The notes under the pieces were generated by a model, which was given only the letters and a program-made list of their open reading frames with translations, made no database searches and was not told where the DNA came from. 5,048 nt of DNA from Bacteroidota bacterium (GTDB lineage: Bacteria; Bacteroidota; Ignavibacteria; Tepidaquicellales; Tepidaquicellaceae). Position numbers and translations under genes: made by a program. The stretch is taken from contig JAEYVS010000162.1 of NCBI GenBank assembly GCA_023429265.1, forward strand, positions 1 to 5,048, read 5' to 3'. The first letter of the stretch is position 1. The number at the start of each line of letters is the position of its first letter. Positions 1 through 4,938 of this stretch are shown piece by piece.

Positions 1-34
1 GCTTAAAACATACAACAAACGCAGAAAAATTTAT

Positions 35-63
35 TTGGGTTTATATTCTCTATTCTTTATTTT
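35..63 (+). promoter_or_regulatory. possible weak promoter in the A/T-rich leader
   Basis: The 101 bases before the first gene are strongly A/T-rich and hold no gene. A sigma-70-like pair can be drawn: TTGGGT at 35-40 and TATTTT at 58-63, 17 bases apart. These match the consensus only 3/6 and 4/6. I see no clear Bacteroidota-type TAnnTTTG element. A promoter is expected here because the first operon gene follows, but in such biased sequence this placement is little better than chance. Confidence 0.2.
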
Positions 64-88
64 AATTTAAATTTCACATAATAACATT

Positions 89-94
89 AAAGGA
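89..94 (+). promoter_or_regulatory. Shine-Dalgarno-like site of the first gene
   Basis: AAAGGA lies 7 bases before the ATG at 102 and supports that start. It is the only convincing ribosome-binding purine tract ahead of a gene here. The starts at 666, 2198, 3017 and 4241 are preceded by A/T-rich sequence or by a stop codon. Confidence 0.5.
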
Positions 95-101
95 AAATAA
101 A

Positions 102-632
102 ATGTCAGATTTACACGGTAAATTGGAGCAGATCAAATCCAAGGAAAATTTCCTCGAAAAGATCAAAAGATGGATTCCCGGATATGACGGGTACGTAAAC
201 AGGGATAATTCACGTGAGCTCGATACATTGCTTCGCAATAAGCTTGCTACTATGCTCGAGGATAATAAGACCAAGATAAAAAATACAGTGTCCAATCTCT
301 CTAAGAATAAAAAGTTGTTTGAAAGCCAGGACATCGATAAGCTCGACAAGAAAAATGAGAACGTCATCGCGAAGCTCAAATCAGCTGCCCGCGGATACAG
401 CGGAGCATTCGACGTGGTAAAGATAAAAGAGGAAAAGCTTACTCAGCTTTATGAGTATGATGCCGCAATGATCACCGATGTTCAGAATCTCGACGCGCAG
501 TTCACTGAGATGGAATCAAACAGCGCCGCTAATACGGACATCGCTGCTACAGTCAGCAAGATCTCCGAGACCCTGGATGATTTCCTGAGAAAGTTCGACG
601 CAAGAGAAATAATGTTACGTGAGTTTAATTAA
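102..632 (+). CDS. helical protein of unknown function, first gene of the SPFH/zinc-ribbon cluster
   Basis: I do not recognise a named family for this 176-aa protein. It is rich in Lys, Glu, Asp and Leu with almost no Gly or Pro after residue 30, as expected for a mostly alpha-helical, coiled-coil-forming cytoplasmic protein. There is no signal peptide, membrane segment or cysteine. The most distinctive stretch is residues 24-48, with W24-I-P-G-Y-D-G-Y31, then R38-E-L-D and L43-L-R. Similar 'GY..R..RE.D..LR' segments occur, as far as I recall, in uncharacterised bacterial proteins; that is memory, not a search. The start is supported by AAAGGA seven bases upstream. The SPFH gene begins 33 bases after its stop with no terminator between, so co-transcription is likely. 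It occupies the place that pspA holds in the B. subtilis pspA-ydjGHI operon, but at 176 aa it is shorter than PspA and shows no obvious PspA signature. An adaptor or membrane-remodelling role is only a guess. Confidence 0.85.
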   Translation: MSDLHGKLEQIKSKENFLEKIKRWIPGYDGYVNRDNSRELDTLLRNKLATMLEDNKTKIKNTVSNLSKNKKLFESQDIDKLDKKNENVIAKLKSAARGYSGAFDVVKIKEEKLTQLYEYDAAMITDVQNLDAQFTEMESNSAANTDIAATVSKISETLDDFLRKFDAREIMLREFN

Positions 633-665
633 AAATTGAAATTTTAAAATTTAAATTATAAAACA

Positions 666-1715
666 ATGGCACTTATTGATGTAATTCAATTTTTCGATGA
701 GACAGGCAGGACTATGGTGCACCGCGAACCGCAGGACGGTTCAGCTGCATTCCGTATGGGTACCCAGCTCATTGTGCAGGATTCACAGGCGGCTGTATTC
801 TACCGCGACGGTAAGGCTTTAGATGTTTTCCAGGCTGGAAGACACACCCTTACTACAGAAAATATACCTTTGCTTACAAAGCTGATCAGTCTGCCTTTTG
901 GCGGTACATCTCCATTCCAGGCTCAGGTGTATTTCATTGCTATGAAGAAATTCATAGACCTGAAATGGGGAACAAAGTCACCTATTAACTTCCGTGACAG
1001 CGAACTCAATTATGTTCAGCTAAGAGCTTCAGGTAAGTTCTCAATTAGAGTAACCGATCCTCGTCAGTTCCTGATGGAAATCGTTTCCACACAAGGTCTG
1101 TATATGACCAATGAAATCGAAGATTATCTGAGAGACGCTATCGTATCGAGATTAAACGCTGTACTTGGCGCTAATCTTAAAACTGTATTCGATCTGGGAC
1201 AGAATTACCCTCAGATAGAATCAGGCGTAAAAGCCGAAGTAGCAGACTTCTTCAAAGCAATGGGTATCGAGCTTACCGATCTTATTATCGCGGGTATCGT
1301 ACCACCGGAAGAAGTACAGGAAAAGATCAACGAAAGAAGCTCAATGGGCGCAGTCGGAGATCTGGACGCTTATATGAAATTCAAAACTGCTCAGTCAATC
1401 GAAAAGGCAGCCGAAAACGAAGGCGGTGGTCTTGCAGGTATGGGCGCAGGTCTTGGAGCAGGTATGGGTATGGCTAATATGATGACACAGGCATTCCAGA
1501 ATAACCAGCAGCAGCCTCAAAACCAGAATCAGAACCAAAACCAGCAGCCCCAGAATCAGAATGATCAAAACCAGGGTGCAGGACAGCAGGAGCAAAAAAT
1601 GTCGATGGATGATATTACAAGTGCCATCGAAAAGCTCGGTAAGCTCAAAGAACAGGGGCTCCTGACTCAGGAAGAATTCGATGCTAAAAAATCCGACCTC
1701 CTGGCTAAAATGTAA
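666..1715 (+). CDS. SPFH-domain protein, YdjI / virion-core-protein-like, with C-terminal SHOCT domain
   Basis: This 349-aa protein belongs to the bacterial SPFH (stomatin/prohibitin/flotillin) branch represented by B. subtilis YdjI. Proteins of this superfamily oligomerise at membranes and scaffold other proteins. The ATG at 666 yields MALIDVIQFFDE, which fits the usual beginning of this family. Family-like segments follow: GGTSPFQAQVYF (79-90), KWGT (100-103), VTDPRQFL (129-136) and GIVPPEEV (210-217). The SPFH body covers roughly residues 20-235. Then come a Gly/Met/Ala-rich stretch (253-273), a Q/N-rich linker (278-303) and a SHOCT domain (about 312-349, with KLGKLKEQGLLTQEEFDAKK). SHOCT is a short helical module often found at protein C-termini. 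Some relatives, as I recall, carry a zinc ribbon at this end; here the ribbons are on separate neighbouring proteins. There is no signal peptide or clear transmembrane helix, so it is probably cytoplasmic and peripheral to the inner membrane. No Shine-Dalgarno is visible. Confidence 0.93.
   Translation: MALIDVIQFFDETGRTMVHREPQDGSAAFRMGTQLIVQDSQAAVFYRDGKALDVFQAGRHTLTTENIPLLTKLISLPFGGTSPFQAQVYFIAMKKFIDLKWGTKSPINFRDSELNYVQLRASGKFSIRVTDPRQFLMEIVSTQGLYMTNEIEDYLRDAIVSRLNAVLGANLKTVFDLGQNYPQIESGVKAEVADFFKAMGIELTDLIIAGIVPPEEVQEKINERSSMGAVGDLDAYMKFKTAQSIEKAAENEGGGLAGMGAGLGAGMGMANMMTQAFQNNQQQPQNQNQNQNQQPQNQNDQNQGAGQQEQKMSMDDITSAIEKLGKLKEQGLLTQEEFDAKKSDLLAKM
1497..1575 (+). repeat. CAR-AAY short tandem repeat encoding the Q/N-rich linker
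   Basis: Inside the SPFH gene, alternating glutamine and asparagine codons (CAG/CAA with AAT/AAC) form an imperfect hexanucleotide repeat. It encodes the Q/N-rich linker at residues 278-303, between the Gly/Met-rich segment and SHOCT. The mixed synonymous codons suggest selection on the protein rather than very recent slippage, but such tracts can change length between strains. Confidence 0.75.
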
Positions 1716-1727
1716 ACAGCTTTTTTA

Positions 1728-1760
1728 TTTAACCACAGAGGGCACAGAGACCACGGAGAA
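1728..1760 (+). repeat. left arm of inverted repeat, three 9-base units
   Basis: After TTTAA the arm consists of three tandem 9-mers: CCACAGAGG (1733-1741), GCACAGAGA (1742-1750) and CCACGGAGA (1751-1759). It mirrors 2141-2173. It runs directly into the ATG of the GxxExxY gene at 1760, leaving GGAG only one base from the start codon, too close for a normal Shine-Dalgarno. Confidence 0.85.
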
Positions 1761-2134
1761 TGAAAGATAATGATTTAACGGAATTAATCATTGGGTGCGC
1801 AATTAAAGTGCACCGCTTTTTGGGACCCGGACTTTTGGAATCTGCTTACGAAGAATGCTTAAGCTATGAGTTGATTAAAAATGGATTAACTGTCAAACGA
1901 CAAATCCCGATTCCTGTTGTTTATGAAGAGATAAAGCTTGATTGTGGTTATAGATTGGATTTGTTAGTAAATGATTCTGTAATAGTAGAGATATAGGCAG
2001 TAGAAGCAATTAGTAAGATTCATCTTGCTCAAATATTGTCTTATTTAAAATTATCTCATCATAAATTAGGTTTAATAATAAACTTTAATGTTTTAAAACT
2101 TGTAGACGGCGTAAAGAGGGTCAGAAATGATTGA
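1760..2134 (+). pseudogene. GxxExxY-family protein interrupted by an amber codon
   Basis: The reading frame matches the GxxExxY family of about 125 aa, which carries a PD-(D/E)xK nuclease-like motif. The name-giving motif is G24-L-L-E27-S-A-Y30. The nuclease-like core follows, with D67 in GYRLDLLV and E77 in VIVEI. Codon 79 is TAG (1994-1996), exactly where the family normally has the Lys of E-x-K. Reading through, the frame stays open for 45 more codons (AVEAISKIHLAQILSYLKL, later GLIINFN) to a TGA at 2132-2134. The total length of 125 codons is normal. As written, only a 78-aa fragment without the lysine would be made. No other lesion is visible, so the damage is recent, a sequencing error, or, less likely, recoded. 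Its function is not established. It sits inside inverted repeats and is probably a passenger rather than a partner of the flanking genes. Confidence 0.85.
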
Positions 2135-2140
2135 AATATT

Positions 2141-2173
2141 TTCTCTGTGACCTCTGTGTCCTCTGTGGTTAAA
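2141..2173 (-). repeat. right arm of inverted repeat
   Basis: Reading the opposite strand, this arm gives AACCACAGAG, then ACACAGAGG and TCACAGAGA units, ending GAA. Against the left arm it has four mismatches in 33 positions. It begins six bases after the TGA that ends the GxxExxY frame, so the cassette is tightly packed. It also contains a GTG in frame with the following zinc-ribbon gene. Confidence 0.85.
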
Positions 2174-2178
2174 ACGTA

Positions 2179-2190
2179 CTCTGCGGTTAA
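2179..2190 (-). repeat. degenerate extra half-arm outside the right inverted repeat
   Basis: CTCTGCGGTTAA matches CTCTGTGGTTAA at 2161-2172 in 11 of 12 positions. The offset is 18 bases, exactly twice the 9-base unit of the arms. It may be the remnant of a longer or neighbouring copy of the same repeat. It lies only seven bases before the ATG at 2198. Confidence 0.45.
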
Positions 2191-2197
2191 TATTAGT

Positions 2198-3016
2198 ATG
2201 GAAAATACAGTAACCTCTTCAACTATAATTTGTCCGCAGTGTGGCGGGGAAAATACTATCCCTGCCGACTCGCGGTTCCTGGAGTGCCAGTTTTGCGGCT
2301 CGTCCATTTTTGTCGATAAAAGTAAGGTTGTAAATCACTACGTGGTCCTGTCTAATTTCGACCAGAACCAGGCGATAGGAAACGTACGCCGATGGATGGC
2401 GGGTAATTTCCACGTGAAAGACCTCGATAAGAACGCACAGATCGCGCAGACAGACTTCTATTACTTCCCGATGTGGTATTTTAAAACCGTACAGGGAGGC
2501 GCTGACAAGATATATCTTCAGCCGGCACACTCCACTCCCATTTCGGAGATAAAAAACATACAGATACCCGCGGGTAATCTGAAAGTGTACCACAAAAAAG
2601 ATTTCGACGAAAAGTATTTCGTTACTCCTGATGTGCTATTCGAATCTGCAAAAAGCTGGCTCGAACAAGCAGGTGTAAACACTGCCGAGGTAGCGGAAGC
2701 AAACCTCGTGCATATTCCTTTCTACCAGGTGCATTATACCTACGAAGGAAAGCAGTACAGCGCGATGGTAGAGGCTTCCTCAGGTAAGGTTTACGCGAAT
2801 ATCTGGCCTGCCAAAAAGGAAGCGCCTTTCAGAATGATGTTTGCCGCTAGCATTATTTTCTTTGTGCTGGCGAGCCTCATCAGTTTTGCCATTGGTTTCT
2901 TCATAGCGGAAGACATCGAAGGACTTTTCTACGGAGAAGTAATTAAGATCCCCGCATACATCTTGACGGCAATACCTTTAATAATAGTTTCATATTACAT
3001 AGCCAAAAAAGTTTAA
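2198..3016 (+). CDS. zinc-ribbon protein with two C-terminal membrane segments
   Basis: This 272-aa protein begins with a TFIIB-type zinc ribbon, C12-P-Q-C15-G and C30-Q-F-C33-G. A soluble region of about 180 residues follows, then two hydrophobic segments (about 213-237 and 251-269) at the extreme C-terminus, leaving KKV. No signal peptide is present, so the ribbon is probably cytoplasmic and the protein anchored by a terminal hairpin. The soluble part has A59-I-x-N-V-R64-R-W66, a YFPMW motif (89-93) and HIPFYQV (172-178), then G184-K-Q-Y and VEASSGKVY (191-199). All have counterparts in the next gene. The architecture is like that of zinc-ribbon membrane proteins found with YdjI-type SPFH proteins (compare B. 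subtilis YdjG), but orthology is unproven. An in-frame GTG at 2147 would add 17 residues encoded by the inverted repeat. I prefer ATG 2198 because the ribbon then starts near residue 12, as in the gene at 4241. Confidence 0.85.
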   Translation: MENTVTSSTIICPQCGGENTIPADSRFLECQFCGSSIFVDKSKVVNHYVVLSNFDQNQAIGNVRRWMAGNFHVKDLDKNAQIAQTDFYYFPMWYFKTVQGGADKIYLQPAHSTPISEIKNIQIPAGNLKVYHKKDFDEKYFVTPDVLFESAKSWLEQAGVNTAEVAEANLVHIPFYQVHYTYEGKQYSAMVEASSGKVYANIWPAKKEAPFRMMFAASIIFFVLASLISFAIGFFIAEDIEGLFYGEVIKIPAYILTAIPLIIVSYYIAKKV

Positions 3017-4177
3017 ATGGACGACATAAACGAAATCAAGGAACAGGAAGCAGTACAAAAACAGGCGATCAATTTCAAAAAGGAAAAGGTCATCCGCGGG
3101 ATAACCTGCCCTGCGTGCGCAGGTGAACTAGATATACGGGATGGTATCAGAACCTTCAATTGCAAGTACTGCGGAACGCTCCTGACATCCAAAGGCGATA
3201 ATGAATCGGTGAAATTCTACGTGCCGAAAAAAATAACCCGGGATGACGCAATCAATAGAATGCGAACCTGGCTCGCCAAAGGTATGGACAAAGCCAAGGG
3301 ACTCGCGACCAAATCAACCGTCGAGGACGTTTTCTTGGTTTACATTCCGTATTGGAGAGTCAGAGCTGACGTCGTGGGCTGGGTATTCGGGCAGGAAAAA
3401 CGAACCCGCTCGGTCAACGGAAGAACACAAACATATTATGTCGACGTGGAAAGGAAGATACAGCAGCCATTCGATAATACATTCGCGGCGTGTGACATCT
3501 CCGAGCTCGGTGTACAGAAGGTAAATCTCGCAGGTGATGAGATACAGCCCATAGATTTTGATACGCTGGAGCGTGAGGGAATGATATTCAATATCATTTC
3601 GTCCCGTAATGACGTATCCGGTACTGCATTTACAGAGTTTAGGACTAATGCCCGTTCCCGCGCGAATTTATACAATGTAACTTTCGAGCATTTTGACCTG
3701 GTGAGAGAGGATATCAGCGTAGTGTACTATCCGCTCTGGGTGGCCCGTTACAGCTTTATGGGCAGGACCTACCAGGTGGTAATAGACGGCGAGGACGGCT
3801 CCATCTGCTACGGTAAAGCCCCCGGAAATAACCTCTATCGCGCGGTAGTCGGAATATTCGGGATGGGTGTAGGCACGTATATGGCGACTATGTTCGGAAT
3901 ACTCGGACTGACCGGGCTGGATGAATCCGGGTTCTTCGGGTACATAATTGCTCTCGTTTTTGGTATAGCGGTGATGACCTGGGGCTACAGGAAATTCCGG
4001 TACGGAGGCGAGATCGAAGAAGGCACCGGCATAGTTACCGCTCCTAAGAACAAGCAGAAGATAACCTCAGTTCTGGGGGAAAATGGAGTGGACTCGATGG
4101 CGCTGGTAAAAAACGTGGGTACGGCAGCAATAGCAGGATCCGTGCTCAGCGCGTTCCTCAGCGCGTCAAGAAGGTAA
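3017..4177 (+). CDS. zinc-ribbon protein with two membrane segments, paralogue of the preceding gene
   Basis: This is a 386-aa protein with a charged N-terminal extension and a zinc ribbon at C31-P-A-C34 / C49-K-Y-C52-G. A long soluble region contains A78-I-x-R-M-R83-T-W85, YIPYW (109-113) and YYPLW (237-241). The last leads into G249-R-T-Y and VVIDGEDGSICYG (254-266). Two hydrophobic segments follow, about 276-298 and 306-324, then a tail of about 60 residues ending in an Ala/Gly/Val-rich helix (about 362-383). The shared ribbon, A-x-x-x-x-R-x-W motif and hP-h-W modules mark it as a paralogue of the gene at 2198. ATG 3017 follows that gene's TAA directly (TAAATG), so translational coupling is very likely; no Shine-Dalgarno is needed or seen. 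It is probably an inner-membrane protein with cytoplasmic ends. Specific function unknown; a membrane scaffold or stress-response partner of the SPFH protein is inferred from neighbourhood only. Confidence 0.87.
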   Translation: MDDINEIKEQEAVQKQAINFKKEKVIRGITCPACAGELDIRDGIRTFNCKYCGTLLTSKGDNESVKFYVPKKITRDDAINRMRTWLAKGMDKAKGLATKSTVEDVFLVYIPYWRVRADVVGWVFGQEKRTRSVNGRTQTYYVDVERKIQQPFDNTFAACDISELGVQKVNLAGDEIQPIDFDTLEREGMIFNIISSRNDVSGTAFTEFRTNARSRANLYNVTFEHFDLVREDISVVYYPLWVARYSFMGRTYQVVIDGEDGSICYGKAPGNNLYRAVVGIFGMGVGTYMATMFGILGLTGLDESGFFGYIIALVFGIAVMTWGYRKFRYGGEIEEGTGIVTAPKNKQKITSVLGENGVDSMALVKNVGTAAIAGSVLSAFLSASRR

Positions 4178-4196
4178 ACAATTACACAAAATGCGC

Positions 4197-4220
4197 AGGC
4201 GAAGTCACGTGACTTCGCCT
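4197..4220. promoter_or_regulatory. perfect 24-bp palindrome between two zinc-ribbon genes
   Basis: AGGCGAAGTCAC is followed immediately by its exact reverse complement, centred on CACGTG. As RNA it folds into a 10-bp stem with an ACGU loop. No T-run follows, so it is not a standard intrinsic terminator. It lies 19 bases after the stop of the 386-aa gene and 20 bases before the next ATG. It could be an operator for a dimeric regulator, an RNA processing or stability hairpin that separates expression of the last gene, or a copy of a dispersed palindromic repeat. Confidence 0.7.
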
Positions 4221-4240
4221 ACAGTAAATTTATATTAACA

Positions 4241-4852
4241 ATGTCCTCAGAATACAAACTAAAAGCTCTGACCTGCGGCAAATGCGGAAGCGGACTTGTC
4301 GTGGAAGTAAATGATAACATAACCTACTGCACCAGCTGCGGAAGCGGCTTCGAAATTGAAGATGGCGATCTAAAGCCCATCGAGATAAACTTCGCGGCCG
4401 CAGCAATACGTGGTGACGGGGAAGTCGTGTACCGCCCGTTCTGGTTCATCAAAGCCCATATCGAAGTGCAGGAGCGAAAAGCAGCCGGAAACTTCCTCAA
4501 AAATATGTTCGGGGGGAGCGGTGAGAATGCGTCAGGCGACCTGGCGTTTTACATACCGGCATTTTATTGTCCGCTGGAGTCGATGAAGAATCTCGCGACG
4601 CAGTTCACCGTGCGGAATCCTGTGGCATCGCCCCAGAAGTACAATACAAAGCTCGTGGGTTTTGCTTACGGTAAGGAGGACGCCAAGAAGCTGGCGGAAT
4701 TCATTCTCATCTCGCTCGAGGCGGAGAAGAGCGACACGATGAAGACCTTCAAATACAACATCACATTCAAGGAGATGGAGATACTCGGCATCCCATTCTA
4801 CAAGACCGAAGACGGCAGATATACGGACGCAGTGCTCGGCATAGCGGTATAA
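4241..4852 (+). CDS. soluble zinc-ribbon protein, last gene of the cluster
   Basis: This 203-aa protein starts with a zinc ribbon, C12-G-K-C15-G and C30-T-S-C33-G, the same spacing as in the gene at 2198. It then carries three segments of the type seen in its two membrane neighbours: YRPFW (64-68), YIPAFYCP (104-111) and GIPFYKTEDGRY (183-194). It lacks the A-x-x-x-x-R-x-W motif and has no membrane segment or signal peptide, so it is predicted to be cytoplasmic. It may be a soluble partner that docks on the membrane-bound paralogues. The start is preceded by A/T-rich sequence without a Shine-Dalgarno, and the 63-base gap from the previous gene holds a perfect palindrome. An intrinsic terminator lies 60 bases after its stop, so it is the end of the transcription unit. 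I recognise no named family for it; the relation to its neighbours rests on the ribbon and repeated hP-h-(W/Y) motifs. Confidence 0.85.
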   Translation: MSSEYKLKALTCGKCGSGLVVEVNDNITYCTSCGSGFEIEDGDLKPIEINFAAAAIRGDGEVVYRPFWFIKAHIEVQERKAAGNFLKNMFGGSGENASGDLAFYIPAFYCPLESMKNLATQFTVRNPVASPQKYNTKLVGFAYGKEDAKKLAEFILISLEAEKSDTMKTFKYNITFKEMEILGIPFYKTEDGRYTDAVLGIAV

Positions 4853-4860
4853 GCAAAATA

Positions 4861-4911
4861 AGTGTCACCCTGTGCCAAAGGCATCCCTTGGGGAAATTTA
4901 TTTCAGGATCT
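4861..4911. repeat. probable dispersed intergenic repeat with imperfect hairpin
   Basis: This segment contains GTCACCCTG, an imperfect hairpin (CCAAAGG-CAT-CCCTTGG, about 4875-4891) and then TTTATTTCAGGATCT. I recall the outer words, in forms such as GTCAT(C/T)CTGA ... TTTATTTCAG(G/A)ATCT, as high-copy intergenic repeats in Bacteroidota/Ignavibacteriota-like genomes. That is memory rather than comparison. It encodes no plausible protein. Confidence 0.4.
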
Positions 4912-4938
4912 AAAGGCGGGAAAATCCCGCCTTTTTTT
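4912..4938 (+). terminator. intrinsic (rho-independent) terminator
   Basis: AAAGGCGGGA (4912-4921) pairs with TCCCGCCTTT (4925-4934) across an AAA loop. The G/C-rich core is GGCGGG/CCCGCC, and a run of seven T (4932-4938) follows. This is a textbook intrinsic terminator for the + strand operon. The A-run on the other side is only three bases, so termination in the reverse direction would be weaker. The remaining 110 bases (4939-5048) are A/T-rich, with no gene and no promoter I can defend. Confidence 0.93.

Larger units (their letters stand above)
1728..2173 (+). mobile_element. GxxExxY cassette bounded by imperfect inverted repeats
   Basis: Two 33-base arms in inverted orientation (1728-1760 and 2141-2173, 29 of 33 positions matching) enclose one broken GxxExxY gene. 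The cassette separates the SPFH gene from the first zinc-ribbon gene; without it those genes would lie about 40 bases apart. Its coding sequence is more A/T-rich, with many TTA and AAA/ATT codons, than the G/C-richer genes downstream. No transposase is present and I see no clear target-site duplication. Any mobility would therefore need outside help, or the unit may spread by another route. I recall GxxExxY genes with CACAGAG-type flanks as frequent in environmental genomes of this part of the tree, but a genome-wide comparison is needed to call it mobile. Confidence 0.5.

Noticed and set aside
74..379. Minus-strand open frame of 101 codons opposite the first gene
   Set aside because: It is Ser/Leu/Phe-rich, the mirror of Lys/Glu/Asp codons on the other strand, and has no family resemblance. 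The plus-strand gene explains the region.
639..657. A/T palindromes between the first two genes, with AATTTAAATT also at 64-73
   Set aside because: In sequence made almost only of A and T such palindromes arise easily; two matching 10-mers are not enough to claim an operator.
1395..1595. Minus-strand open frame opposite the Q/N-rich part of the SPFH gene
   Set aside because: Its Leu/Val/Ile runs are just the reverse reading of the CAG/AAC repeat.
1716..1730. T-run after the SPFH stop as a terminator
   Set aside because: A six-T run is present but no G/C-rich hairpin precedes it, so transcription probably continues into the cassette.
1728..2173. Insertion sequence with target-site duplication
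   Set aside because: No transposase is encoded and I find no direct repeat at the outer ends, so a classical insertion sequence is not supported.
2059..2307. Minus-strand open frame across the right repeat arm
   Set aside because: It translates the CACAGAG repeat (TTEDTEVTE) and the antisense of the zinc-ribbon start, a familiar artefact of this repeat type.
2219..2593. Minus-strand open frame of 124 codons within the first zinc-ribbon gene
   Set aside because: It lies entirely opposite a gene with clear domains and has no recognisable motif of its own.
3243..3675. Alternative frames inside the 386-aa zinc-ribbon gene (plus 3243-3524 and minus 3436-3675)
   Set aside because: Both are out-of-frame shadows of a well-supported coding region.
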